Counted from the stretch's first letter, positions 1 to 8,343 are shown. The stretch: 31,100 nt of DNA from Bacteroidota bacterium (GCA_023391415.1 JAEWAY010000032.1:1-31100), one strand, 5' to 3'. Notes: generated by a model from the letters alone, not told the origin. Translations and numbers: made by a program.

Positions 1-11
1 AAATCAAGAAT

Positions 12-584
12 TCAGGAAAGCTGCTTTTTTCGTATCCGGCTAAACGTTTCCGGAGTCATGCCGAGCATGGAGGCGATGTATTGCAATGGCACCTGATTGA
101 ACAGTTCGCGGTTGTGCTCGAAGAAAAACTGGTATCGTTCTTCAGCTGTCATGGATAGGTGGCTGAAAATCCGGTCCTCCAGCATAGTAAAGCAGTGACC
201 GATGAAAAGTTTTTCCAAAACCGGCCACTGAGGTACTACATTTCCGATCTTCTGATAATCTTTCTTATGGATCGTAAGGATTTCCGTATCGGTCAGCGTC
301 TGAATGGTCCATCGGGCCGGATTGCCAAAAATAAAGCTGGCCAGATCGGTTATGAAATAACCCTTGGCTGAAATCCACTGGGTAACTTCTCTTTTTTCGG
401 TTTCGACAAAAAATCGCACAAAGCCGGATTGTACAAAACTCAGCCGGTCGCATTGCTTGCCTGTGTGGAGAAAATAATCGCCCTTTTTCAGCGTCTCCGG
501 CTCAAAGCATGAGGTAATTGCTTTCAGATCTTCGGGAGTTATAACTCCAAAATAGGATTTTATGCTGTTTTCAAGTTCTGTCAT
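12..584 (-). CDS. Crp/Fnr-family transcriptional regulator
   Basis: About 190 residues. The N-terminal two thirds has the cyclic-nucleotide-binding jelly-roll pattern typical of Bacteroidota Crp/Fnr proteins (LKKGDYFLHTGK, then FVQSGFVRFF). The C-terminal end (VPLQYIASMLGMTPETFSRI) reads as the recognition part of a helix-turn-helix. Family members bind DNA as dimers. Many Bacteroidota versions do not bind cAMP, and the ligand here cannot be predicted. An ATG at 605 would add seven residues and overlap the upstream XRE gene by 14 bp; the ATG at 584 begins seven bases after that gene's stop and gives the usual family N-terminus, so I prefer it. The tight spacing suggests co-transcription with the XRE gene. 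The Crp/Fnr call is firm, the start less so. Confidence 0.85.
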   Translation of the reverse strand: MTELENSIKSYFGVITPEDLKAITSCFEPETLKKGDYFLHTGKQCDRLSFVQSGFVRFFVETEKREVTQWISAKGYFITDLASFIFGNPARWTIQTLTDTEILTIHKKDYQKIGNVVPQWPVLEKLFIGHCFTMLEDRIFSHLSMTAEERYQFFFEHNRELFNQVPLQYIASMLGMTPETFSRIRKKQLS

Positions 585-591
585 GGGAGTG

Positions 592-939
592 CTACTCGTC
601 CCCATATAATTTCTGGATAAGCATTATCTTTTCCTCAAGAAGCTTTATTTTGTCCTCATATAATTTAGCTTCGGTAGTCGTACAGCCAAATTGGATATAG
701 CTATGCGTGTTATTGTTACCACAATTATTAAAGACATTTTTCTCATCAAACGAAACCAAATCTTCGACTCTTAGGCCCAAGGCTTCGGCTATTTGGGTAA
801 GTCTGGAAAATGACACATCTACCTCTCCTCTTTCGATCTTGCCATAACCCTTTAGGGACATATTGAGCCTTTCCGCCAGATGTTCCTGTGTGTAATTTTT
901 CAATTCCCTTATTTTTTTGATCTTATATCCTATTTCCAT
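592..939 (-). CDS. XRE-family helix-turn-helix regulator
   Basis: About 115 residues. Residues 5-62 form a Cro/C1-type HTH (IKKIRELKNYTQEHLAERL, then a GYGKIERGE recognition segment). The C-terminal part (EAKLYEDKIKLLEEKIMLIQ) looks like a short coiled coil for dimerisation. The frame is open to 978, but starting there would put a perfect operator-like palindrome inside the coding region and add a non-HTH tail, so the ATG at 939 is chosen. It is divergent from the lipoprotein gene at 1046 and directly upstream of the Crp/Fnr gene. The paired palindromes between the divergent starts suggest that it represses itself and the lipoprotein gene. Its ligand or signal is unknown. Confidence 0.85.
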   Translation of the reverse strand: MEIGYKIKKIRELKNYTQEHLAERLNMSLKGYGKIERGEVDVSFSRLTQIAEALGLRVEDLVSFDEKNVFNNCGNNNTHSYIQFGCTTTEAKLYEDKIKLLEEKIMLIQKLYGDE

Positions 940-970
940 GGCATAAAGATATAATATAAAGAGTAAAAAG

Positions 971-1005
971 GGAACCATAGGTTCCTTTTTTAGAACCCAT
1001 GGTTC
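971..1005. promoter_or_regulatory. Tandem palindromic operator pair for the XRE regulator
   Basis: Two inverted repeats of one design lie between the divergent XRE and lipoprotein genes: GGAACC-N3-GGTTCC at 971-985 and GAACC-N3-GGTTC at 993-1005. Their centres are 21 bp apart, two helical turns, so two dimers would bind the same face of the DNA. This is the layout expected of Cro/C1-type operators controlling divergent promoters. Assignment to the neighbouring XRE protein is inferred from position. Confidence 0.65.
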
Positions 1006-1045
1006 AGTTTAAATCCAATAATATTGTGCAACAAATAATTGCCAT

Positions 1046-1558
1046 ATGAGGGTGAAACAACATATTCTTTTTCTATTTATTACGCTCTCTTTTTCTGGGT
1101 GCATTTCTCTTTATCCAAGATTTGACAAAATTCCATGCTCAGAATTGAATAAGGATTCCAGAGAAGACATCAAGAAAATAGTATTAGCGATGGGGTTTAA
1201 GGAAAAAGACATAGCTGTAACTGACCAGTATGTCAGGTATCATAAAAAGAAAACTATTGTATATGCTGATATACAGAAAGCGTACATTGCAACAAAAAGA
1301 ATGCTCAAAGGCAAGAGGTATACAATCGTGACTGTTATGAAGAATAGAGACAAACATGTTTTTGTTACTTTTGATTTTGACTTAGCCATCAAAGTATACA
1401 GCACATTGGAATGCCTGGCGGGTATACCGGATAAGAAAGAAAAGCCAACTCCGGACAAGTATAGTCAACTTGAGCGACTCAAGAGGTTGTTGGATTCAGG
1501 AGCAATCAGCGATGAGGAATATGAAAAGGAAAAACAAAAAATATTAAATAATAGGTAA
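1046..1558 (+). CDS. Lipoprotein with C-terminal SHOCT domain
   Basis: 170 residues. The N-terminus is a lipoprotein signal peptide: MRVKQ, a hydrophobic stretch, then the lipobox-like LSFSGC with the acylated Cys at residue 19. The last ~30 residues (LERLKRLLDSGAISDEEYEKEKQKIL) match the SHOCT short C-terminal domain, an oligomerisation or interaction helix pair found at the end of many bacterial proteins. The middle (residues 30-130) is charged, probably alpha/beta, and not recognised. The gene is AT-rich and uses AGA/AGG for most arginines, unlike the flanking housekeeping genes, which hints at separate origin. It is followed after 19 bp by another small membrane protein gene, probably in one transcript controlled by the operator pair at 971-1005. 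Confidence 0.75.
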   Translation: MRVKQHILFLFITLSFSGCISLYPRFDKIPCSELNKDSREDIKKIVLAMGFKEKDIAVTDQYVRYHKKKTIVYADIQKAYIATKRMLKGKRYTIVTVMKNRDKHVFVTFDFDLAIKVYSTLECLAGIPDKKEKPTPDKYSQLERLKRLLDSGAISDEEYEKEKQKILNNR

Positions 1559-1577
1559 GCTAATAAATTAAAAAAAT

Positions 1578-1970
1578 ATGGTTATGACTTGGATAATAAT
1601 TTTAATAGTTGTGGGGGGGATGTTTTTCTTCCTCTCTGATCGTGATAAAATGCTTAAACAACAAGTAGATGAACAAGGGGGGATGAAGAAGAAATATGCG
1701 GAGCTTATTGATTGGTTGACTAGTGACCCTAATGCTCGTATAATAAAAATAACGAGAGATCATGTTCATATTAGCATGGTCATGCAAACGACTGCAACCC
1801 ATTTTTTTATTACTGAGATTTTTAATGGGGTTGTTGTAGAATGGAATGCTAAGCTAGGATTGATGGGTGATCATAAGAAAAAATGGAAGTTCTTGTCAAC
1901 AACAAGTAATGAGCAAATGATTGAAATAATAGGAACAGATATTAACGAATATTCCAGACGGATAATGTAA
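1578..1970 (+). CDS. Small membrane-anchored protein of unknown function
   Basis: 130 residues. A single hydrophobic segment at residues 4-20 (WIIILIVVGGMFFFL) is followed by a soluble domain of about 105 residues. The soluble part has alternating hydrophobic strands (ARIIKITRDHVHISMVM, THFFITEIFNGVVVEWN) and a tryptophan-rich middle, suggesting a small beta-rich fold. I do not recognise a family. It shares the AT-rich composition of the lipoprotein gene upstream and probably its transcript. An ATG two codons downstream of the chosen start is an equally possible start. Confidence 0.6.
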   Translation: MVMTWIIILIVVGGMFFFLSDRDKMLKQQVDEQGGMKKKYAELIDWLTSDPNARIIKITRDHVHISMVMQTTATHFFITEIFNGVVVEWNAKLGLMGDHKKKWKFLSTTSNEQMIEIIGTDINEYSRRIM

Positions 1971-2207
1971 AAGACTTTTCGTTACCCCTTCTTATGATGG
2001 CATAATAAGTAATCAAATCGAAAAAATGATCGCTTCTACCATAAAATCACCCAGTCGCTTCGGCTTTGCCGAGTGACGAATATTACTAGGCCTCCGGCCG
2101 GGGGATGAAGCAATTATCCTTAAGGTATGCTATGAGTTAATAAGAGGCAAATAATACTTGTCACTAGTGAACTGTGCGGATTACCACCAATAGCCATGTT
2201 ATTTCCT
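1971..2207. other. Intergenic region with two GC-rich hairpins
   Basis: No ORF is supported in this convergent gap. It contains an imperfect hairpin (GTCGCTTCGGC at 2054-2064 against GCCGAGTGAC at 2068-2077, three-base loop) and 11 bp later a second one (GGCC-TCC-GGCC at 2089-2099), then a G-run, all much more GC-rich than the surroundings. A 10-bp palindrome TCACTAGTGA lies at 2161-2170. The paired hairpins without a good T-tract resemble a REP-type dispersed element more than a terminator, but a bidirectional transcription stop is possible. Confidence 0.4.
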
Positions 2208-3476
2208 CTACTCCTTCACCAGTACTTTATCCACCCTTTTTCCGTCCATGTCCACAACTTCGAAGGTGAAATGCCGCCATTGCACTTCCTCGCCGGTTTC
2301 AGGAATATGACCCATGAGGTAGAGCAGCATGCCGCCGAGGGTGTAAAAGCCTTTGTCTTCGATATCATCGGTGTTTTCTATCTTGAAGTAGCGGAAAAAC
2401 TCATCGAGCGAAATCAGTCCGTCGACCAGATAGGAGTTGTCGGAGCGTTTGACGATTTCCAGATTTTCACCGGTACGGTACAGAAGGCCGATCATCACCT
2501 TGAATAGATCGTTGCTGGTCACCACCCCCATGATATGCCCAAATTCGTTGACCGCGATCGCGAAATAGCATCGCGCTTCCTTCATACGATCCAGCAGCTT
2601 GAAGGCTCTGGTGTTTTCCAGCACAAAAAGCGGTTCGCTGAGTAATGAGCGGAGATCAACCTGGTCATCCTGCAGATATTCCTGTATATAATCTTTCAGG
2701 CGCAGTACTCCGATGATATTGTCCGTATTGCCTTCGTATACCGGAAAATGTGTCCGGGCCGATTCGGAAATCAGTCGCTTTTGCTTTTCATGGCTGTCCT
2801 CGATATTGAGCATGACCAGATCGTCGCGGTGTGTCATGAGCGATCCGACGTCTGTGTCGCCAAGAAAAAATACCCGATCAACCATTTCCTTTTCTTCTTT
2901 TTCGACCTCAGGCGCCTGCTGCAACATAACGCGGATTTCTTCTTCAGTTACCTGATCCCCTTTGTCTGTTTTGATCCGGAAGATAAAAATCAGCGCTTCT
3001 GTTGACTTGTCCAGCAACCATACGGCCGGCTGGGTAATTTTTGACAACAGGCGCATGGGGATGGCCATTAGGGAAGCAATCTTTTCGGGAGCGCTCATGG
3101 CTAGTCTTTTAGGAAAGAGCTCGCCCAGTACGAGTGTAAAAAAGGTGATAGTGATGACTATTATAATTCGGGAAATCAGCATGGCGTTGGAAGCCAGTAG
3201 AGGCACATCGTCGAGTATCTTTTCCAGAGAACGCACTATGGAGGCGCCTCCGTAGACGCCGGTAAGGATGCCGATCAGGGTGATGCCGATCTGAATAGTG
3301 GATAAAAAGCGCCCAGGATGATTAGACAGTTCCACGGCCTGTTGGGCGCCTTTGTGGCCGGACGCGGCTTTGTTGCTTAGTTTGAATTTTTTGGATGAAA
3401 GTAGCGCTATCTCGGACATGGAAAATAGTCCGTTGAGCAATATCAGGGCGAGTATGATCAGCGACTCCATCAACAT
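2208..3476 (-). CDS. CNNM/CorC-family (hemolysin-like) membrane transporter, DUF21-CBS-CBS-CorC_HlyC
   Basis: About 422 residues with the standard order of the family. An N-terminal DUF21 domain of about 190 residues has hydrophobic segments beginning ESLIILALILLNGLFSMSEIALL and ending ITFFTLVLGELFPKRLAM. A CBS pair follows (first starting near VGSLMTHRDDLVMLNIED). The C-terminal CorC_HlyC-type domain begins around NSYLVDGLISLDEFF. Relatives are linked to Mg/Co export or homeostasis, and a Bacteroidota member (GldE) is linked to gliding; nothing here decides the substrate. The frame is open to 3644, but that adds 56 polar residues before the first membrane segment, so the tandem ATGs at 3476/3470 are preferred. 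It is separated from ilvC by a strong terminator and is probably monocistronic. Confidence 0.88.
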   Translation of the reverse strand: MLMESLIILALILLNGLFSMSEIALLSSKKFKLSNKAASGHKGAQQAVELSNHPGRFLSTIQIGITLIGILTGVYGGASIVRSLEKILDDVPLLASNAMLISRIIIVITITFFTLVLGELFPKRLAMSAPEKIASLMAIPMRLLSKITQPAVWLLDKSTEALIFIFRIKTDKGDQVTEEEIRVMLQQAPEVEKEEKEMVDRVFFLGDTDVGSLMTHRDDLVMLNIEDSHEKQKRLISESARTHFPVYEGNTDNIIGVLRLKDYIQEYLQDDQVDLRSLLSEPLFVLENTRAFKLLDRMKEARCYFAIAVNEFGHIMGVVTSNDLFKVMIGLLYRTGENLEIVKRSDNSYLVDGLISLDEFFRYFKIENTDDIEDKGFYTLGGMLLYLMGHIPETGEEVQWRHFTFEVVDMDGKRVDKVLVKE

Positions 3477-3655
3477 ACTCAGAGAGGTTGGGTAGTCTCT
3501 GACTGGTAAAACCACCTGGATGTGGATTTTTTGCACAAAGTAGTTGTCCGGTAAAAGCTGGTCATAGATTTTACTCTTTAACATGGGAAACCGTTGTAGA
3601 GCGATCTTGTTGGTTTTGAAGGGATTTTTTTGAGGAGTGTCCAAAAGAAAACTGC

Positions 3656-3683
3656 TTCCACTTTCATTTTTTGAGAAGTGGAA
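3656..3683. repeat. 8-bp perfect inverted repeat upstream of the CNNM/CorC gene
   Basis: TTCCACTT (3656-3663) pairs with AAGTGGAA (3676-3683) across a 12-base T-rich spacer. It sits between the ilvC terminator and the presumed start of the CNNM/CorC gene, where a promoter or operator would be expected. No regulator can be assigned, and a chance repeat is possible. Confidence 0.3.
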
Positions 3684-3760
3684 TATTCAGGGGAAAATCA
3701 GTGAATCGGATCCGCGGTTATCAAAAAATAGGGAAGTTAATTACCTCGTCGGACCAAATA

Positions 3761-3794
3761 AAAAAAGCCGCCCTGTTACAGGGCGGCTTTTTTT
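3761..3794 (-). terminator. Rho-independent terminator of ilvC
   Basis: A perfect stem GCCGCCCTG / CAGGGCGGC at 3767-3787 has a three-base loop. It is flanked by A6 on the left and T7 on the right, so it can work in both directions. It begins about 20 bases past the ilvC stop on the minus strand. Confidence 0.9.
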
Positions 3795-3814
3795 ATAAGT
3801 ATCCAGTCTCTGGC

Positions 3815-5296
3815 TTAACCAAGGCTGATCTGCTTCATGGAAGTCATTGCTTCGCGAAGCTCCGCGCCCACGATTTCGATCGGGTGGTTGCGGATGATCT
3901 CGTTTACAAGGATAAGGGTCTTGTTGTCTACACCATTGTCTTTGCCTTCGTTGTAGTCGCGACCGATCACATCGGTATCGATTTTTGACATAAAGTCTTT
4001 TAGCAGAGGTTTGCACGCGTGGTCAAACAAGTAGCATCCGTACTCGGCGGTATCGGAGATTACTCTGTTCATTTCGTATAGCTTCTTACGCGCGATGGTA
4101 TTCGCGATAAGCGGAGTTTCATGCAGCGACTCGTAGTACGCGGACTCTTCGATGATACCGGCTTCCGTCATGGTTTCGAACGCGAGTTCCACACCGGCTC
4201 TTACCATAGCCACCATTAGCAGACCGTTGTCATAGTATTCCTGCTCAGCGATTTTGATATTAGCCGCCGGAGTTTTTTCAAACGCGGTCTCAGCAGTCTG
4301 GGCTCTCCAGGTAAGCAGGTTTTTATCGTCGTTTGCCCAGTCTTCCATCATGGTCTTGGAAAACTCTCCGCTCATGATATCGTCCTGATGCTTCTGAAAC
4401 AGGGGACGCATGATTTCTTTCAGTTCTTCGGAAAGCTCAAGCGCCTTGATTTTCGCGGGGTTGCTCAGTCTGTCCATCATCGCGGTGATACCGCCATGCT
4501 TCAGAGACTCGGTGATTACTTCCCAGCCGTACTGGATAAGTCTGGCGGCGTATCCGGCGTCGATACCTTTTTCCACCATTTTGTCGAAGCAAAGGATTGA
4601 ACCTGTCTGTAGCAGACCGCAAAGAATGGTTTGCTCACCCATAAGGTCCGATTTAACCTCCGCTACAAAGGAAGATTTCAATACACCGGCTCTGTCTCCG
4701 CCAGTTCCAACGCAATACGCTTTTGCATAATCCCAGCCTTTTCCTTCGGGATCGTTTTCAGGATGTACCGCGATCAGGGTCGGTACGCCAAATCCCCTTT
4801 TATATTCTTCTCTTACTTCAGAACCTGGTGATTTCGGAGCCACCATGATCACAGTGATGTCCTTACGGATCTGCATGCCTTCCTCTACGATGTTGAATCC
4901 GTGAGAGTATGAAAGCGCGGCGCCTTTTTTCATAAGCGGCATCACCGCGTTGATTACGGAAGTATGCTGTTTGTCAGGAGTAAGGTTGATCACAAGGTCG
5001 GCGGAAGGAATCAGTTCTTCATACGTTCCTACTTTAAATCCGTTTTCACTGGCGTTTTTCCACGACTGTCTTTTCTCGGCGATAGCCTCTTTTCTCAAGG
5101 CGTAGGAGATATCAAGTCCTGAGTCACGAAGGTTCAGACCTTGGTTCAAACCCTGCGCGCCACAACCAACGATCACGATTTTCTTGCCTTTTAGCGCGTT
5201 TACGCCGTCGGCGAATTCGCCGCTGTCCATAAACTCGCAAACGCCAAGCTGGTTCAGTTTCTCACGAAGAGGAAGTGTGTTAAAGTAATTAGCCAT
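3815..5296 (-). CDS. ilvC: Ketol-acid reductoisomerase (NADP+), class II
   Basis: About 493 residues. The enzyme does the Mg-dependent alkyl shift and NADPH reduction that turns acetolactate or acetohydroxybutyrate into the dihydroxy acid in valine/isoleucine (and leucine) synthesis, in the cytoplasm. The N-terminal Rossmann domain shows VIVGCGAQGLNQGLNLRDSG near residues 41-60, with the acetolactate domain after it (MVAPKSPGSEVREEY). The length is that of the long enterobacterial/Bacteroidota class, not the ~330-residue short class, because the C-terminal knotted domain is duplicated. The start is set at the ATG at 5296 (MANYFNTLPLR), preceded by AAGGA six to ten bases upstream. The frame runs 17 codons further, but without family support. 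The other ilv/leu genes are not adjacent, so the gene stands alone here, between its terminator and an AT-rich leader. Confidence 0.97.
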   Translation of the reverse strand: MANYFNTLPLREKLNQLGVCEFMDSGEFADGVNALKGKKIVIVGCGAQGLNQGLNLRDSGLDISYALRKEAIAEKRQSWKNASENGFKVGTYEELIPSADLVINLTPDKQHTSVINAVMPLMKKGAALSYSHGFNIVEEGMQIRKDITVIMVAPKSPGSEVREEYKRGFGVPTLIAVHPENDPEGKGWDYAKAYCVGTGGDRAGVLKSSFVAEVKSDLMGEQTILCGLLQTGSILCFDKMVEKGIDAGYAARLIQYGWEVITESLKHGGITAMMDRLSNPAKIKALELSEELKEIMRPLFQKHQDDIMSGEFSKTMMEDWANDDKNLLTWRAQTAETAFEKTPAANIKIAEQEYYDNGLLMVAMVRAGVELAFETMTEAGIIEESAYYESLHETPLIANTIARKKLYEMNRVISDTAEYGCYLFDHACKPLLKDFMSKIDTDVIGRDYNEGKDNGVDNKTLILVNEIIRNHPIEIVGAELREAMTSMKQISLG

Positions 5297-5356
5297 TATT
5301 CCTTGTATGTTTATTTTTTTAACAATCCGAATTTTTTCAAGATACAAAACTGCGAA

Positions 5357-5376
5357 TATTTCTTCATAAAGAAATA
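5357..5376. promoter_or_regulatory. Inverted repeat in the ilvC leader
   Basis: TATTTCTT and AAGAAATA form a perfect 8-bp inverted repeat with a four-base centre, 60-80 bases upstream of the ilvC start. The position fits an operator near the ilvC promoter. No binding protein is suggested by the neighbours, and AT-rich repeats arise easily by chance. Confidence 0.3.
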
Positions 5377-5556
5377 AAACTATTGAGTTTTATTTAGGTA
5401 CTTTTCATGGATTCCGTATAAAAGCGCGATTGGCCTCTTTTCTGTTCCTGTATAAAAATTTACTTATTATTAATCAATTAGCGAATGGTGTTTATTATGG
5501 CAGCTCGCCTTACTTCAAAAGAGAAGTCCTGGCCGCTTTGAGAACGGACTTTGGCC

Positions 5557-6063
5557 CTAGAGATCATAGAAAATCCCACCCCGCACCGCGGGCATATTGT
5601 TTGGATTGTTCTTGTCCTGTAGCAGATCGTACAATACGGACGCCTGTACCCGGGCCTTGTCGCTGATCCGGGTTTCATACCCCGCGCCTACGGGCAACGA
5701 CAAAGTCCATATCCGGTTGTAGTGCCTGGCGCCATCGTCCAGCAGCGAAAAAGTCCGCGTATTGAGCGCCTGAAATTCGCCATGCGCGAAGATGTTTTCG
5801 ATCAGGTGATACTGGCCGAACACCCGTCCGCCCATAGAGAAAAAGCTTTGGGAGGAATTGTCCGGTTGTTTGTAGGAAATCAGCGGGGATACTCCGGCGT
5901 TGACCTGATCAAGGCGGTAGCCGATAAGCGGAGCTATGTCGACATACACGCCCTTGTCATAGCTTACGCTTACATTGCCACCGGTAAAAACCTGGGCTCT
6001 GCCGCTTAATGATCCTATCAGAGCGAGCAATAGAAATACGAAGATGTTTGAATTATTGGTCAC
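5557..6063 (-). CDS. Small exported beta-rich (outer-membrane-like) protein
   Basis: 168 residues. A signal peptide (hydrophobic FVFLLLALIGSLSG, cleavage likely near GRAQ) is followed by amphipathic strands with alternating aromatic residues (VSVSYDKGVYVDIAPLIGYRL, IWTLSLPVGAGYETRI), ending RGGIFYDL. This strand pattern with a terminal aromatic suggests a small 8-strand outer-membrane barrel or a periplasmic beta protein. No named family is recognised. The gene begins 21 bp after the PrsW-like gene stops and is probably co-transcribed with it. Downstream, AAGTCC (5524-5529) and GGACTT (5546-5551) could form a weak terminator stem. Confidence 0.7.
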   Translation of the reverse strand: MTNNSNIFVFLLLALIGSLSGRAQVFTGGNVSVSYDKGVYVDIAPLIGYRLDQVNAGVSPLISYKQPDNSSQSFFSMGGRVFGQYHLIENIFAHGEFQALNTRTFSLLDDGARHYNRIWTLSLPVGAGYETRISDKARVQASVLYDLLQDKNNPNNMPAVRGGIFYDL

Positions 6064-6084
6064 GATTATATGAGTTTGATAAAT

Positions 6085-8343
6085 TTATACTACTTCTGAA
6101 ATCACCGCTACACCAAGGGGCCGTAAGTCCTTTTTACGGAGAAACTCCTGTTCCTCACCCGCGCTTGCCTGATCTCTTGTCGTATACAGGAAAACCCTCG
6201 GAGACTTTTCCTTATTGAAGGATGGCCGCGTATGCTCAAATTTAAAAATAAAATCCTGATCTGTTTTGCTGAGGCCGGTATATATTGGGGCGGAAGTCCG
6301 TAACCTGAACCAGTAGGGGTCATTGTAGGCTTCTCCGCTTTTTCGGGAGATGCAGGACACTACGACGCGGTCGTAGATGTCCCCTGTGACAGCGTCCGGA
6401 AAATAGCGCCGGAAAGCCTGGTTGCCCGGTGAAGCCTGGAGCCGTATTTTTTTGCCGACAAAGCTATGGGGCATGGTATCGCCCGCGATGATCCGGATCA
6501 TGAAATGCCGGAAATCGAAATCTTCTCCTTCCTGTTTTTCATATACGGTACGGAAGGGAATAGAGGCCCAATAGCCGCGTACCAGGTCCATGCTGGCCAG
6601 CCGGTCCGCGTAGTAGATGATGAGTATGCCACCGATGATCAGGGACGCGTCCAGAGACTGATTGGCGACGCTGGGACCATTTTCCCAGGCTACGATGACG
6701 TATTGTATGATCAGTATGCTGATCAGCGACAGAGAGATAAACACCCGTAGGTTGCCGGAGCGCAAGCGCGTCTTATAGGTAAAGGATGGCGAATTATTAA
6801 GACAGTTGTTGATAATGATAATCCAGATGGATAAGCTCAGGATAAACAGAAACAGGAATATGGGCAGAACGCGGATTACTAGAAAATAGTCGTAGAGTCC
6901 GTGGTTAATAGCTCCAAGTAGGAAAAAAAGCGAAAAACCGACGATCGGAGATAAATTCTGATAGCGGTATCTGGCCAGCACGAGTCCATAGGCCACGATG
7001 GAGGAGTCGATCATGTGGCCAGGTACGGAAGTCATGGCCCGACCCTGAATAATGCCGTTGAGCGAGCCGCTGAAATATAGCAGGTTTTCGATAAAGGCGA
7101 ATCCCAGCGCCGAAACCGCGGCGTAGAGAATATAATCGTAGGGTTCGTTGATGATCCGCGGCGACCACCACAGGATGAGCAATAAGGGGATGATCTTGAC
7201 AAACTCTTCCACCGCGCCTACATTGAACACGTAATACATCAGTAAGTCCCAGTGTCCTTCGCCTTTGTCGAAGTCGAACCGGAACTTCAGGAAGTCGGAA
7301 ATGTAGAACGTAAGAAAGGAAAATATCATGCCGCCCAGCAGGGTGAACGCGATATGGCATTGGCGCTCCCGTTCAAAAATATCCAGTCCTACGATATATA
7401 CAAGCCAGACCAGCATGACGCAAAAAGCGGCGATAAAACCCGTGGCCTTAAAGTTGTCGGCGACGATACTGAGTGTGTCCAGCAGATAATAAAACTGATG
7501 GTTGTATTTATAAAAGAGGTAGCGGGCCAGTTCCCGGGGTATATATGAACTGGTTTCCGAATCGGTGGCCAAGCTCAGCAGCTTGTCTTCCTGGTCGATG
7601 GAAGAATACAGGGAAACCAGTTGCCGCATACAGGCGGGGTACTCCCGGTTTTTAAACAGAGTCGCCTCTTCGAAATGATGGATCGCCGCGGTGGTGTCGC
7701 CGATAGCCAGGAAGGAACGGGCCAGATAGTTATGTACATAGGGTATGGAATCGATCGTAATATGATGAAGATACTCCAGCGCCTTGTCGTATTCCCCCTG
7801 GTGGTAACTGATCATACCCATGCCAAACAGACCAATGTTGACATACAGACTATCGCTCAGAAATAGCTGATTGAAATACAGATTGGTCATGTCGTAGTCG
7901 TCGCGGGTATGAGGCGTATGGTCGATATCCCATGTAGCCGGAATCTGAAAGTGATGGTATATATAGTCGTACTGCGCTTCGATATTGGTCATATCCGATT
8001 CCGCGCTTTTTTTGCGTTGTTCGTCTTTCCCTAGCAGATATTCGATAGCGACTGGCGTTACTTCGGGCTCCTCATGACCCTGATCCGATAAAAATACATT
8101 GACAAAAAGAAACGCGGATACAAAAAGTCCGAGCGCGATCGAAATGGTGCGGGTGAGATTGGAGCGCGTGAACGCTTTTTTGTCTTTGCTGGTATGGTAG
8201 AGGTACGCGAAGTAAAAGCACAGGACGACCAATAGCCAGAAATAGAAGGATCGCCCGACAAAGAACGTCTTTTTGTGGGTTTCCTGAGCGGCGGAAATCA
8301 GAGGTAGTAACAGCGCGCAGATCAGCGAAGCGAATTTCGGCAT
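6085..8343 (-). CDS. PrsW-family intramembrane metalloprotease with N-terminal TPR-like region
   Basis: 752 residues. A signal-like N-terminus and two membrane segments (to ~85) are followed by a soluble helical region (~95-290) with tetratricopeptide-like repeats (GMGMISYHQGEYDKALEYL, YLARSFLAIGDTTAAIHHFEEA). The PrsW membrane domain (~300-500) carries the family motifs: EExxK at 379-383 (EEFVK), FxxxE at 415-419 (FAFIE), His443 (PGHM) and His481 (NHGLYD). More membrane segments and a C-terminal ~150-residue soluble domain follow. PrsW proteins cleave membrane-bound substrates such as anti-sigma factors. The catalytic set looks complete, so the protein is probably active. The substrate is unknown; the co-transcribed small exported protein is one candidate partner. 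The start at 8343 has AAGAG upstream. Confidence 0.85.
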   Translation of the reverse strand: MPKFASLICALLLPLISAAQETHKKTFFVGRSFYFWLLVVLCFYFAYLYHTSKDKKAFTRSNLTRTISIALGLFVSAFLFVNVFLSDQGHEEPEVTPVAIEYLLGKDEQRKKSAESDMTNIEAQYDYIYHHFQIPATWDIDHTPHTRDDYDMTNLYFNQLFLSDSLYVNIGLFGMGMISYHQGEYDKALEYLHHITIDSIPYVHNYLARSFLAIGDTTAAIHHFEEATLFKNREYPACMRQLVSLYSSIDQEDKLLSLATDSETSSYIPRELARYLFYKYNHQFYYLLDTLSIVADNFKATGFIAAFCVMLVWLVYIVGLDIFERERQCHIAFTLLGGMIFSFLTFYISDFLKFRFDFDKGEGHWDLLMYYVFNVGAVEEFVKIIPLLLILWWSPRIINEPYDYILYAAVSALGFAFIENLLYFSGSLNGIIQGRAMTSVPGHMIDSSIVAYGLVLARYRYQNLSPIVGFSLFFLLGAINHGLYDYFLVIRVLPIFLFLFILSLSIWIIIINNCLNNSPSFTYKTRLRSGNLRVFISLSLISILIIQYVIVAWENGPSVANQSLDASLIIGGILIIYYADRLASMDLVRGYWASIPFRTVYEKQEGEDFDFRHFMIRIIAGDTMPHSFVGKKIRLQASPGNQAFRRYFPDAVTGDIYDRVVVSCISRKSGEAYNDPYWFRLRTSAPIYTGLSKTDQDFIFKFEHTRPSFNKEKSPRVFLYTTRDQASAGEEQEFLRKKDLRPLGVAVISEVV

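Noticed and set aside
3477..3644. N-terminal extension of the CNNM/CorC gene
   Set aside because: The extra 56 residues are polar and precede the first DUF21 membrane segment; family members start near the ATGs at 3476/3470.
7252..7548. Plus-strand open frame opposite the PrsW-like gene
   Set aside because: No domain resemblance; it overlaps the conserved PrsW catalytic region on the other strand.
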